64,000 bases of DNA from Gemmatimonadales bacterium (GCA_019038745.1 JAHOYV010000037.1:37440-101439); one strand, 5' to 3'; shown: positions 43,299 to 52,784, numbered from the stretch's first letter. Notes: generated by a model not told the origin, from the sequence alone. Made by a program: numbers and translations.

Positions 43299-44768
43299 TC
43301 AGTCGTCGGATGCCTTTTTGCTGAACTCCTTCTTCAGATACTTCCGGGCGTAGTCCACGGCTCCGCGGTAGTTGTTTCCCCTCTCGACGACCTGCTGATA
43401 TTCCTTTTCGGCCATTTCTCGTTGACCCAGCAGATCGTAGCAGTTGCCCAGGTAGTTGTGGGTCCAGATCAGGGCTTCCACCTTGTCCTGACGATTCATC
43501 GCGACGCCGGTCATCGCCCGCTTGAAGGCGGCTTCGGCCTTGTAGTACTGCTCCTTGTGCATGTACATCTTGCCTGCGTTGATCCAGGTCAGGATACCGT
43601 CGGTGCTTTCCTGATAAGAACCACGGCAGGCGTTATCCACAACGTCGTACAGTCCTTCCTTGAAGAAAGATCGAGCCAGGCGTTGGTGGGCGATTCTGTG
43701 CGCTTCCTCTTCGGTAGCGAGGGTTTGACCGAAGACGAAGAATCCGCCGTGAACAATGTCCCGGTTTAGGCCGGTCAGCCGGATGGCTTCAGGAACGGCA
43801 TCCACGCCGCCGGGGCTCATCTGCTGGAAGGAAACCTGCTGGTCGAGGGTCGGCGAATGGAAGCTGATGTTGTTTCCCACACCCGTAATCATGCGGTGAT
43901 CGGACAGGTTACCGGCCAGCCAGGTCGGGTCGCCGAGTGGAATCCCCTTTTCGGACATGTAGAGATTCACTTCCTCGGGGGTCATTCCGCTTCGTTCGGG
44001 AATCAACATCTGGCCCAGGGACGGGTCCATCGGCACCCAGCCCAGGTTGGTCAGCTGGATTTCGGCGAAGACGTGCATGCCTCCGCCGGTCCATGAGTTG
44101 GTGACGGTTCGTGCCGGAATCCCGATGGATCGGCACAGCGCCGTGAACAGGCCGCTGTACTGCGCGCAGTTGCCTTTCCGGTGTTCGAGGGTGCTTTTGG
44201 CGTCTTGCTCCCCGAAGCCGCCCGGTACGAATGCTAGGCTGTTGATGATCCAGTCGTAGATCAGGTTGGTCTGCAGCCACGGATTCGTTTCCCGGCCGAC
44301 GATTTTGCGGGCCTGGTCGAGAATCACGCCGTCCGTCTGAATCCCGATCTCGGAACGGGTGTACTGAACATAGTCAGGCGCCGATTTGTCGAACGGTTTG
44401 ACTTCGGTAGCCTCGATTTCGAAGTACAGCGGCTTTTGCTCCAGTTCGAAATCAAAGTGGAAGAAGCTGACGGTGGATTCGTATTTCGCTTCGGGCCGGA
44501 GGCTCCACTCGATGACGCGGTTCCCATTGGTCTGGTCCTCAAGGATGGCGACCGGTTCGGGCACGATCTTTGTGATCGTCAACGACTGCTCCGCCCTTTC
44601 GGGAGGGAGGGTCACCCAGAGTAGAATCCCTCCGTCCTCTTCCACCTTGGTGATGTGATCCACGGTGTACCAGAAGCTCCCCTCCAGAGTGGATCCGGCC
44701 GCCGGCAGAACCATTCCCAATGCCGTGATCAGGATGGCTGCAGTCAGTGTCAGGGCTTCTCTGGTCAT
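43299..44768 (-). CDS. Exported transglutaminase-like protein with TPR repeats
   Basis: 489 residues. Signal peptide (about 1-25, ending PAAGS). Transglutaminase core about 150-260 with the catalytic triad: Cys in RKGNCAQYSGLFTALCRSIGIPAR (about 199), His in GGGMHVFAEIQL (about 230) and Asp in WVPMDPSLGQ (about 247). C-terminal TPR repeats from about 350 (FFKEGLYDVVDNACRGSY, KMYMHKEQYYKAEAAFKRAM, YLGNCYDLLGQREMAEKEYQ). Likely a periplasmic peptidase/cross-linking enzyme, perhaps acting on cytochrome maturation given the gene 19 bases upstream. GGAGGA precedes ATG 44768. Confidence 0.88.
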   Translation of the reverse strand: MTREALTLTAAILITALGMVLPAAGSTLEGSFWYTVDHITKVEEDGGILLWVTLPPERAEQSLTITKIVPEPVAILEDQTNGNRVIEWSLRPEAKYESTVSFFHFDFELEQKPLYFEIEATEVKPFDKSAPDYVQYTRSEIGIQTDGVILDQARKIVGRETNPWLQTNLIYDWIINSLAFVPGGFGEQDAKSTLEHRKGNCAQYSGLFTALCRSIGIPARTVTNSWTGGGMHVFAEIQLTNLGWVPMDPSLGQMLIPERSGMTPEEVNLYMSEKGIPLGDPTWLAGNLSDHRMITGVGNNISFHSPTLDQQVSFQQMSPGGVDAVPEAIRLTGLNRDIVHGGFFVFGQTLATEEEAHRIAHQRLARSFFKEGLYDVVDNACRGSYQESTDGILTWINAGKMYMHKEQYYKAEAAFKRAMTGVAMNRQDKVEALIWTHNYLGNCYDLLGQREMAEKEYQQVVERGNNYRGAVDYARKYLKKEFSKKASDD

Positions 44769-44787
44769 TTTGAATCCTCCCAATTCA

Positions 44788-47604
44788 TTAGCGGTAACCG
44801 AAGAGAACCGCCCAGATGATCAATACGACCATGGACAGTCCAACGGTCAGGGCGACGAAGCCGAAAGTCTTCAGGGCCCTGACCGTGCCTTCGGGCAACG
44901 GGTCGACCAGGTGTTCTTCAAGCCTTCCTTCGGCAACCATCTGTTCGTATTCGCGGGGGCGATCCTCCTTGAATTCCTCGATGGTCATCCGCCCGGTGAA
45001 GATGACCGGGTCCATGGGGAAGCGGTCAGGGCGGAAGTGCGTATTGAAGAAGTGAATGGTAAAGATGAACCCGGTGGCCAGCAGGGCCTCGTCCGAGTGG
45101 ATGATACCGGCTACGTTGATGAACCAACCCGGCAGGATGTAAGTGAAGAATTCGGGGAACCACAGGATCAGGCCGCTGACACCGATCATGGCCACGCCCC
45201 AAAATACGGCGAAGTAGTCGAACTTCTCCCAGTAGGTCCATCGTCCGTATCGGGGGCGCTCGCCCCGGCCCAGGAACCACTTGACGGTCTCGACGAACTC
45301 GACCCCGTCGCGTTTGTTGAACATCATTCCCTCGGGGCCGAAGATGAACTCTGTCCACGACTTGCCAGAGGCGGAGCGCCGGGTAAAGAGGTCCATGATG
45401 TGGCGCGCGAAGTAGATGAAGGTCAGGATGGCGCCCATTCGGTGCAGGGTGCCGGCCGACTGGAATCCGCCCAGCCGCTCGGCCAGCCACTGGGCCCAGG
45501 GCAGGTATGAGAACTTCAGCGTCATACCGGTTACGGCAAGGGTCAGGAAGCTGATGATTACAATGATGTGGAGCGATCGGGCCAGTCGGTTGAAGCGGCG
45601 GAACTGCTTTTGACCCTTGGCCTCCTTCCGCAGCTGCCTTGAATGTTTGATCGCTTGGAAGCTGCGGGGCATCCACAGCAGGGTGTGGATCCCGAAGACC
45701 ACGAACGTTCCTATCAACAGCGAAGTCATGAACAGCCACGTGTAGTAGATGATCGGGTATTTGTCCTTGTTGTGATGTGTTGCGTGGGTGAGGTAGCCGG
45801 CGAACTGGCGATGGGCGCCGGGGTGGCACTGGGCGCAGGTGTTCACGATGTTGTCGCGCGCGAGCGTGGAATTCGGATCGCTGGTGGGCAGGATGTTGTG
45901 CTGTCCGTGGCAATCCGCGCAACTGGCGGTCTCGGTGTAACCCAGGGCGAAGACCTTGCCGTGGTAGGTCTCGAAGTAGGTTTCGGTGACCTCTTCATGG
46001 CAGGCTCCGCAGGAGTTCACAATCTGCAGGCGGAAACTCTCCGCATCCGTGCGGGCGATCTCGTGCGAAGTGTGGCAGTCGTTGCACATCGGCAATGGAG
46101 TGTCGCCGTGCGGTTCACCCGTGAAGTGGATGGAGTTGCGAAAATCCATATCGATGCCCTGATGACATTGGGCGCAGGTGTCTGCGATGCGGGTCCGGTG
46201 GACGGTAGAGCCCAACTCGTTGCTGGGCAGCATCCCGTGCGTGGAATGGCAATCGGTACAGACGGCGGTCACGAGGAGTCCGCTCTTGTCCAGGCCTCGG
46301 CCGTGGACGCTCTTGCGGTAGTTGGCCACCATGCTTTCCTGGGAACCTTCGTAGCGCTTGTCGGCCACGCCGCCTTCGTCGTGGCAACGGCCGCATAGGT
46401 CGGGGATGTGTCGCACGTGAGTGGGGGATTTGGGGTTGTCGTACTTCAGGGTGCCGTGTGGTTCGTGGCAGGTGGTGCAGTCCGGTACGTCCGGATCTCC
46501 CTGCTTGCGCAACTGCCCGTGGATTCCTGATTCGTAGACCAGAACTTCCTCGGCGTGACAGATCGAACAATCCACGCGTGTGGAGATTGTGTCGCAGGGA
46601 CGCTCGTGGGTCGGAGTGGCCCCGGTATGGCACTGGATGCAGGATACTTTTTTGTGGGCCGAACCGGCCAGTTCCAGGTTGTCCACGAACAACGCCTTGC
46701 CCACGCTTCCGGGAAGCGTTCCGGTTAGGCTGTGTTCCTGGTGACAGGTCAGACATTCCGAATCGGACATTCCTTCGTCGTAATACACGCGGCGCACTTT
46801 ATGCGGTTGGTGGCATTCGATGCAGACGGGAACCTTGCTCGGATCCTTCTCCCACAGCTCGCCCTGGATCACTTTCTTGTGCACATTCTCGATCAGGCCG
46901 TGGCATTGCTGGCAGGTTTCGCCCACCCTGTCCCGGTGGATAGTGGATTGGGGGTCGTTGTGATTGCGGACGTTGTGGGCCGTGTGGCAATCGGAGCAGA
47001 CGGCGCTGTTGGTCAGGCCGCGCTTGTACAGCCCCTCGCCGTGGATACTGAGGGAATAGTGGGCTAGAATGCTGTCCTGGGAGACCTCGATGAAGTTACT
47101 GACGCCTTCCCCTTCCTTGTGACACTGGCCGCACATGATCGGGATGTTGAATTTGTTGACGCGGGAATCCGCATTCTCCGGGGGCTGAATGTTGTGGGCG
47201 CCGTGGCAGGTCCAGCAACGGGGGGCCAGTTCCACTCCTGCGGCGACTCCAACGCCGTGTAGACTGCCGGCGTAGATCTCGGCGATGTCGTCGTGGCAAT
47301 TGGCGCAATCCACTTCTTCCAGCTCTTCTGCGTGTTCCCCTTCAAAATCTTCCAGATCGGCGTGGCAGTCCACGCACTCGACATCCTCCTTGCCGTGGAT
47401 GGATTGCTGATACTGCTCCAGGTCTACGAAGAGGGAAACAACTCGGGAACCATCGTTCTTGGTCAGGTCCTCGTCTTCGTGGCAATCCATGCAATCTTCG
47501 GCGGTCTGGGCCTCCGCTGGGTCGGTCGCAAGGGTTCCCATACTCATCAGGCCCAGCAATAGGAATAGGGAAAGAAGAATACGCTGGAAGGATTCCCCGT
47601 GCAT
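44788..47604 (-). CDS. CbcL-like fusion: 19-haem cytochrome c plus membrane cytochrome b
   Basis: 938 residues. Signal peptide (hydrophobic LLSLFLLLGLMSMGTLA, about 10-26). I count 19 CxxCH haem-binding motifs between about residues 37 and 595 (from CMDCH to CAQCHPG). The C-terminal part (about 610-938) is a membrane cytochrome b of the FdnI/HydC (formate dehydrogenase gamma) type with conserved His in HIIVIISFLTLAVTG, GTLHRMGAILTFIYFARH and HSDEALLATGF...HFFNTHF. The same architecture with about nine haems is the Geobacter menaquinone oxidoreductase CbcL, which feeds low-potential extracellular acceptors. Here it would oxidise quinol and pass electrons to a periplasmic haem wire. ATG 47604 has AGGAG nine bases upstream. 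Precedes the transglutaminase gene. Confidence 0.93.
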   Translation of the reverse strand: MHGESFQRILLSLFLLLGLMSMGTLATDPAEAQTAEDCMDCHEDEDLTKNDGSRVVSLFVDLEQYQQSIHGKEDVECVDCHADLEDFEGEHAEELEEVDCANCHDDIAEIYAGSLHGVGVAAGVELAPRCWTCHGAHNIQPPENADSRVNKFNIPIMCGQCHKEGEGVSNFIEVSQDSILAHYSLSIHGEGLYKRGLTNSAVCSDCHTAHNVRNHNDPQSTIHRDRVGETCQQCHGLIENVHKKVIQGELWEKDPSKVPVCIECHQPHKVRRVYYDEGMSDSECLTCHQEHSLTGTLPGSVGKALFVDNLELAGSAHKKVSCIQCHTGATPTHERPCDTISTRVDCSICHAEEVLVYESGIHGQLRKQGDPDVPDCTTCHEPHGTLKYDNPKSPTHVRHIPDLCGRCHDEGGVADKRYEGSQESMVANYRKSVHGRGLDKSGLLVTAVCTDCHSTHGMLPSNELGSTVHRTRIADTCAQCHQGIDMDFRNSIHFTGEPHGDTPLPMCNDCHTSHEIARTDAESFRLQIVNSCGACHEEVTETYFETYHGKVFALGYTETASCADCHGQHNILPTSDPNSTLARDNIVNTCAQCHPGAHRQFAGYLTHATHHNKDKYPIIYYTWLFMTSLLIGTFVVFGIHTLLWMPRSFQAIKHSRQLRKEAKGQKQFRRFNRLARSLHIIVIISFLTLAVTGMTLKFSYLPWAQWLAERLGGFQSAGTLHRMGAILTFIYFARHIMDLFTRRSASGKSWTEFIFGPEGMMFNKRDGVEFVETVKWFLGRGERPRYGRWTYWEKFDYFAVFWGVAMIGVSGLILWFPEFFTYILPGWFINVAGIIHSDEALLATGFIFTIHFFNTHFRPDRFPMDPVIFTGRMTIEEFKEDRPREYEQMVAEGRLEEHLVDPLPEGTVRALKTFGFVALTVGLSMVVLIIWAVLFGYR

Positions 47605-48086
47605 CGCGATCAACTCCTGGTAGCAGATTCAAAAAATAGATCGTGAGGAAGATATCTCCAGTTGCATGGTTCGATACCAGTACACCAGTTGAAAGTCATC
47701 GTAAAGAATTATCCCCCAGGAAACCCCACGGGTCAAATGGGATATAAGAACTAGGTCCCCAACATTTTCACAAAGTGGAGGGTGAGAAAATGGAGCAACC
47801 GCTGTCAATAATAAAACATTCTAATTGTTTGCGAATTGTGCAGTTAGGAGGGAGGCAGCCGTGGGTGAAAACAAAAACAAAAACTTATAGTCATTTTCCT
47901 AGCGAAAGGGAGAGAGGGATTGAAATCAAAATATCGGTTCCCGCAGGGTTGGCTCCAATATAGCGGATAAAGAGACTCCTGTTTTTTGTCCAAGTCTTGG
48001 ATTATTTTGCCCACTACCTTGTATTTTTGCTCAGACGTGGTAATATTATGCGAAGATACAACTAATTATACCCTGGGAGGCGCGTC
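47605..48086. other. Intergenic region between divergent cytochrome and exported-protein genes
   Basis: About 480 bases, AT-rich, between the two divergent start codons, so it should hold promoters for both. A weak candidate for the plus-strand gene is TTGTAT-16-TAATAT ending about 48050. A 62-codon open frame at 47775-47963 has an ATG but no clear family features. No other gene visible. Confidence 0.4.
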
Positions 48087-48731
48087 TTGAAGAAATTTTT
48101 TGTAAATTTATGTTTGGTCGCCCTGCTTGCAATTTGTGGTTCCGCCTTGGCAGGTATCGATGATTTTGAGAATACGGGGCCCAATTTTACCTATGTAAAC
48201 TCACGAGTAAACGATGGCGTTACCGTCACGATCAGCAACGCCAGCGGCCTACCCTATCTTTCGGTGACCTATTTCGACGAGGGAAGTCATTGTTTCCTCG
48301 GTGCCGATGATGTAGTCAATGCCCCTGTGGATCCGTTGCGGGTGTCGGGAGATATCTTCATCTCCACCGCCGACAACATCAATACGGATATGCCGATCGT
48401 CTTTGAGTTCTCCACTCCGTTGGGGTCCTTCGGCCTGACAACCCTGGATGTTCTCGAGGATGTTCAAACCTCTGCCGACGCTGAGGTAAGGTTGCAGGGC
48501 TTCAATGGCGACACCCTGGTGGCCGAGCATGTTATTTCCGGTGTGCAGGGTGGCTCGGGCATCGACCTGGACTGGGAGATCACGAGCCAGGCCGGCATTA
48601 CGCGGGCGGTTCTGTTGCGCACTGCAGGCACAATTTCTGCTGGCTACGGCATTGATGATTTGGTGTTGGTGACTATGCCGGTATCGGACGAAAATTCTAC
48701 CTTAAGTGGGATAAAGGCACTGTACCGGTAA
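48087..48731 (+). CDS. Exported protein with short C-terminal basic tail
   Basis: 214 residues. TTG start at 48087 with GGGAGG upstream at six bases. Signal peptide (FFVNLCLVALLAICGSALAG). The mature part is a beta sandwich-like sequence (FEFSTPLGSFGLTTLDVLED, RLQGFNGDTLVAEHVISGVQ, ISAGYGIDDLVLVTMP), reminiscent of PEP-CTERM-type secreted domains without the usual sorting helix. It ends in STLSGIKALYR, which resembles the tail coded on the other strand at 48754. Family unknown. Confidence 0.72.
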   Translation: MKKFFVNLCLVALLAICGSALAGIDDFENTGPNFTYVNSRVNDGVTVTISNASGLPYLSVTYFDEGSHCFLGADDVVNAPVDPLRVSGDIFISTADNINTDMPIVFEFSTPLGSFGLTTLDVLEDVQTSADAEVRLQGFNGDTLVAEHVISGVQGGSGIDLDWEITSQAGITRAVLLRTAGTISAGYGIDDLVLVTMPVSDENSTLSGIKALYR

Positions 48732-48753
48732 AACCCTTCCGAGTCTTCATTGC

Positions 48754-48978
48754 TCAATATCGATAGAGGCTCTTGACTTGACCCCAGGTGTTGGGATCAG
48801 TGGGGACCCCGGGGCCCCAGGTCATGGTTACAGTCAAATCATATTCAATCGGAATGTAGTGCCCGAAATAATACTTTCCCTCAAATTGTTCTCGGACAAG
48901 CTGAAGTCGTATGCTTCTCCTCCTACCGGCCAGTTTGCGGGTGCCAGGAGTAATCCGATTCAGGTAGTAGTAATAAAT
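48754..48978 (-). pseudogene. Orphan C-terminal tail or gene fragment
   Basis: Minus-strand open frame that begins inside the ATP-grasp 3' end, has no usual start codon, and ends in PNTWGQVKSLYRY. Upstream it reads as a regular beta-rich sequence (SIRLQLVREQFEGKYYFGHY, PIEYDLTVTMTWGPG), unlike an antisense shadow. It may be the 3' remnant of a secreted protein gene, or the true end of a gene whose start has been lost. Its final residues resemble those of the convergent gene at 48087-48731 (GIKALYR against GQVKSLYR). Confidence 0.45.
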
Positions 48979-50261
48979 TCACCCAGATCAGATTGAAGAA
49001 TACCTTCCAGTTCCCCACGATCCTTTTCACAGGTTTCCACGAAAAGAAAACCGAAAATCCCGAATTTCCTGTGGTCAACTTTACGTAACTCCAGTGGATT
49101 TTTGAAATTAGTGAGAAGTTGATCATGATCGAAACTAAGTACCTGTTCGAGATCAAAGCCGGTGGAATTGTTCAGGACTATGATGCTGTAGAGCCGCCCC
49201 GCCCTATCGGACAGGATCTGGCCCCAGTCCGGATGCTGGCCGTGGATGAAGTACAGGTAAGGATTGAAGCCGAAAGCGTGCCAGGTAAGGTCGGCGGTCG
49301 TACACCATCCTCCGAAACGCAGAGGATTGACTTCGATGGGGAACAAGTCTCCACCGAGGGTGAGTCGCAGCTCCACGTGGACCGGAAAGTTCTTTACGCA
49401 GGTCCGTCGACCCATTTCCGTCAGGAATTCCGTGAACCGATCCAGGTTTTCTTCGATGATGGATTTCGATGTCGTATAGATGCGGTCTCCGACATCGTCC
49501 TGTGAGGAAAAAACGTGCTTCAGGATGTTCAGAATGACGGGGCGGCCGTCGGCATCGAAGTAGGCGTCAATGGCGAATTCGTCTCCCTCGACATATTGCT
49601 CGATGATGAAGGACGTGGTGTCCAGGACCTCCTTCGGGTAGATCCCCTGGGCCGCCGTCATTCCCTGTTTCAAGGAGATAAGGGCCTCTTGCCACTGCTG
49701 CCGGGTATTGATCTTGAAAACACCCAAGCTAAAGAAACCAACGTTGGGTTTGATGATGAAAGGGGAAGGCAGTTTGGTCAGATCGAGGTCGTCCAATTCG
49801 GTTGCGGAGACCTCTCGGTAGAAAAAATCCGGAAAGAGACTGGATGTCAGTTTACGGAACCGGGCCTTGTTCTTGAACAATTCGATTTTCTCGGGCAGTT
49901 CCGTGAAACCCAGGTTTTCGGATATCCAACCCAGTGCGTTTTCGGAGTTGGTGTACAACTTCAGACCGCCGCAGAGGTGGTCTGCGCGGGCCGATTCGAT
50001 GGCTTCCTGTTCGCTCATTACGGATGGGCCCGAAACCAGTCCCAACTCCCGGGCGGCGTCCGTCATCACAACCGGCAATCGATTTTCGGCAATTGTGTTC
50101 ATCAGGAAATCGGAAACATAAGGCCGGTCCAGAAGAATCATCGGATTGTTCGTCCAGTGGTTGTGCCGCAGGGCGGGTAAGAAACTCAATCGGGATTGTC
50201 GGACAATATTATAGCTTCCAGGCTCATTTTCAAAACTCGACAGCCAATACGGTTTTAACAA
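48960..50261 (-). CDS. ATP-grasp-domain enzyme
   Basis: 433 residues. Central ATP-grasp fold: FIIKPNVGFFSLGVF (ATP-binding strand and Lys), FIIEQYVEGDEFAIDAYFD, and the metal-binding HVELRLTLGGDLFPIEVNPLRFGGW with Glu and Asn at the Mg sites. N-terminal preATP-like segment ILLDRPYVSDFLM and GLVSGPSVMSEQEAI. The family makes carboxylate-amine or carboxylate-thiol bonds using ATP; the substrate is unknown. Predicted TTG start lacks a ribosome site, so the N-terminus is uncertain; ATT 30 bases upstream is in frame. Confidence 0.85.
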   Translation of the reverse strand: MLKPYWLSSFENEPGSYNIVRQSRLSFLPALRHNHWTNNPMILLDRPYVSDFLMNTIAENRLPVVMTDAARELGLVSGPSVMSEQEAIESARADHLCGGLKLYTNSENALGWISENLGFTELPEKIELFKNKARFRKLTSSLFPDFFYREVSATELDDLDLTKLPSPFIIKPNVGFFSLGVFKINTRQQWQEALISLKQGMTAAQGIYPKEVLDTTSFIIEQYVEGDEFAIDAYFDADGRPVILNILKHVFSSQDDVGDRIYTTSKSIIEENLDRFTEFLTEMGRRTCVKNFPVHVELRLTLGGDLFPIEVNPLRFGGWCTTADLTWHAFGFNPYLYFIHGQHPDWGQILSDRAGRLYSIIVLNNSTGFDLEQVLSFDHDQLLTNFKNPLELRKVDHRKFGIFGFLFVETCEKDRGELEGILQSDLGEFITTT

Positions 50262-50706
50262 AATTTGAAAAATTAGCGGCGGCCAAGGTTAAGGTCGCCG
50301 TTTCTGTATTGTGGGCAGGCGCTGGCATGACTGTAAAAATCTTCGCGATACTGTTCAAAAAAACTAAACGTATAGAAGCCGTTTGCGATTTAATCCGTCC
50401 GGTGGCTCAGCTTCATTTTGGCACAATCATGTCGGCTGGATTTATTACTGGGGACAATCCGACGAGTGTTCCCCGTCGGCCTCAGGATCACTGGTGCGCA
50501 GAGCCTCTGCCACTTGAGTCGGCGGCAAGCCCGGGTGATGAACGTATCCAGGTAATTGCCATGATCTCGGTGAATATTCGGGGACTCCGCGGGAGTTATA
50601 AACAAAAGGAGTTTAACATTCTTCCATGCTATACTCGCCCGGTTGTGTCCGCAATGGAGACAAGGCTAATGGATTATTAAAGTAACCACAACGGCCCAGG
50701 TTACCG
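50262..50706. other. Intergenic region between divergent ATP-grasp and kinase genes
   Basis: About 445 bases. A plus-strand frame stays open through it but is the continuation of a frame antisense to the ATP-grasp gene and has no ribosome site or family features. A GGCGGC/GTCGCC stem lies near 50277-50300. No clear promoter seen. Confidence 0.4.
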
Positions 50707-52743
50707 ATGATCCAGATCCGAACGGGAGTGATGATGGGTAGGTTGAACCACAGGGATGATGTGGAAGCTGCTCAACAAGTAGCCAAGTTTTTGGATGCGG
50801 TTCTCTGCGCATCAGTGGACGGTATCGTCGTTACCGATGCCACACAGAAAATCATCCAAGCCAACGAAGCGTTCTGTGCCCTGTTTGGCAAGTGTCGGCG
50901 TGAAGTGATTGAGACCAATCTGGACGCCTGGCTCCTGCAGGCTGGAGACAATGCAATGTCTCGCTGGGCCGATTTGGAGTTGGCTGCCCGAACCCGCAGC
51001 ACATGTTCGAATACGGAGTTTGAATTCCGGGATTCTCGCGGAGCGCGGCACCTCAAGGTCAATGCTACTCTTGTAGACCAGATGGGCACTGAGGAAACTG
51101 GTGTCGTGATCAGCGTTTGGCGGGACATAATTGAACAGAAACATGAGGCAGAGAACTCATTATCCGAAAAGGCCCATATCATTCGTTCGGCCTCAAGTGC
51201 CATCGCAACGGCGGATCTGGATGGTTGGATGACCTACGTGAACCCCGCCTTTCTCGAATTGTGGGGGTTTGACGATGAACAGAAAGTTAAAGGGCATCAC
51301 TTCACTGAATTCTGGGATGTAGGTGACAGGCTTGAAGAAATCATGCCGGCACTGCTGGATGGCCAAGGGGTCTGGTCGGCCGATGTAAAGGCTAGACGCG
51401 AAGACGGTTCGCTATTCGACGCCCAGGTGTCGGCAGCGGCTATTTACAACAGTAGGAGAGAGCTCACCGGCTTGATGTCCACAACCGTGGATATTACAGA
51501 CCGCAAACTGGCGGAGGAGGAACGTCTCAACCTTGAACGCCAGGTTCAACACGTACAGAAACTCCAGAGTCTCTGTGTTCTGGCCGGCGGCATTGCCAAC
51601 GACTTCAATGATATTTTGTTGGTCATCCAGGACAAGGCCGACTCGGCACTTCATGAACTTGCTCCCGGAACTTCGGCGCGTATGAATGTCCAGGAAATCG
51701 AGAGAGCTTCGAGGCGCGCGGCTGAACTAGCCAAGCAGATGTTGGCTTATGCGGGCCAAGGAGAATTCGATGCTGAACCGATCAGGCTCGGGGATTTCGT
51801 GGAGGGGATGGCACACCTTCTTGAAGTTTCGTTGTCGAAGAAGGCCCTGCTCCGATTCGATCTCGCCGGAAACCTGCCGATTTTTCACGGTGATGCCACG
51901 CAGCTCCGCCAGCTAATACTTTGCTTGATCACAAACGCCGCAGAGGCAATCGGCGACCAGGGCGGCCAGGTTACCGTCGCAGCCGGAGAGATGTACTGCG
52001 ATCAACCCTATCTGGATAGCATCGACGTGTCCCTGCGTACTGGTTCCATCGATTTGCCCCAGGAGGGGTCCTACGTCTATTTAGAGGTCTCCGACACGGG
52101 TTGTGGAATGGACAGCAAAACCATAGCGAAGGTTTTTGATCCGTTTTTCACGACCAAGTCCACCGGACGGGGTCTTGGCATGGCCGTTGTACAGGGCATT
52201 GTTCACGGGCACAACGGTGTGATCAAAATTTTCAGTGAAATTGGTCAGGGTACGACTTTAAAAATTCTTTTCCCCGCTTCTGAAACGCCCGAAAAGTCTT
52301 CGGATCATGATACCGACGAAATTGGGAATTGGTGTGACACAGGAACGGTCCTGATCGTCGATGACGAGGAAACGATTCTCCGTGTAACCGAAGAGATGCT
52401 GAAGCAAATGGGCCTGGAGGTTCTGGCCGCTCGCGATGGACAAGAGGGCCTTGATGTGTTTCGCGAACATTCCGATGAAATCGGCTGCGTTCTGCTCGAC
52501 CTTAATATGCCTGGTGTCGACGGCCTGAAGAGCTTTCGCGCCATGCGCAGAATCCGGCCCAACGTTAATGCCATTCTTTGCAGTGGTTACAGCAAGGTGG
52601 ACGCAGCCACACGATTCGCAGGCACAAACCTGGCCGGTTTTCTACAGAAGCCGTACACAATAGCTTCACTGGGAAAAGCACTGGCGGCTGTCCTTCCTAC
52701 GCAAAACCGGGGGCAAGAAAAGGAAATGGAGTCCTCGAACTGA
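50707..52743 (+). CDS. PAS-PAS hybrid kinase lacking the phosphoacceptor His
   Basis: 678 residues. Two PAS domains (about 30-145 and 155-275: IVVTDATQKIIQANEAFCALFG; ATADLDGWMTYVNPAFLELWG with ITDRKLAEEE). The DHp box reads VLAGGIANDFNDILLVIQ, where the family has GIAHDFNNLL: the phosphoacceptor His is Asn (about residue 298). The ATPase is intact: LITNAAEAI (N box), VSDTGCGM, FDPFFTTKSTGRGLGMAVVQ. C-terminal receiver from about 555 with VLIVDDEE, Asp about 598 in VLLDLNMPGVDG and Lys in FLQKPY. It could signal through ATP binding or accept phosphate from another kinase at the receiver. Confidence 0.88.
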   Translation: MIQIRTGVMMGRLNHRDDVEAAQQVAKFLDAVLCASVDGIVVTDATQKIIQANEAFCALFGKCRREVIETNLDAWLLQAGDNAMSRWADLELAARTRSTCSNTEFEFRDSRGARHLKVNATLVDQMGTEETGVVISVWRDIIEQKHEAENSLSEKAHIIRSASSAIATADLDGWMTYVNPAFLELWGFDDEQKVKGHHFTEFWDVGDRLEEIMPALLDGQGVWSADVKARREDGSLFDAQVSAAAIYNSRRELTGLMSTTVDITDRKLAEEERLNLERQVQHVQKLQSLCVLAGGIANDFNDILLVIQDKADSALHELAPGTSARMNVQEIERASRRAAELAKQMLAYAGQGEFDAEPIRLGDFVEGMAHLLEVSLSKKALLRFDLAGNLPIFHGDATQLRQLILCLITNAAEAIGDQGGQVTVAAGEMYCDQPYLDSIDVSLRTGSIDLPQEGSYVYLEVSDTGCGMDSKTIAKVFDPFFTTKSTGRGLGMAVVQGIVHGHNGVIKIFSEIGQGTTLKILFPASETPEKSSDHDTDEIGNWCDTGTVLIVDDEETILRVTEEMLKQMGLEVLAARDGQEGLDVFREHSDEIGCVLLDLNMPGVDGLKSFRAMRRIRPNVNAILCSGYSKVDAATRFAGTNLAGFLQKPYTIASLGKALAAVLPTQNRGQEKEMESSN

Positions 52744-52784
52744 AGCCGCCAGCCTGTTCCTGATTCCCAGCCAATGGAGATTTC

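Noticed and set aside
47640..47720. tRNA-like T-arm (GGTTCGATACC)
   Set aside because: No matching acceptor, D or anticodon arms; not a tRNA.
47775..47963. 62-codon plus-strand frame in the cytochrome/exported-protein spacer
   Set aside because: Low-complexity content, and no family signs; kept only as a note in the gap entry.
49934..50680. 247-codon plus-strand frame
   Set aside because: Two thirds is antisense to the ATP-grasp gene; the remainder lacks a ribosome site and any recognisable family.
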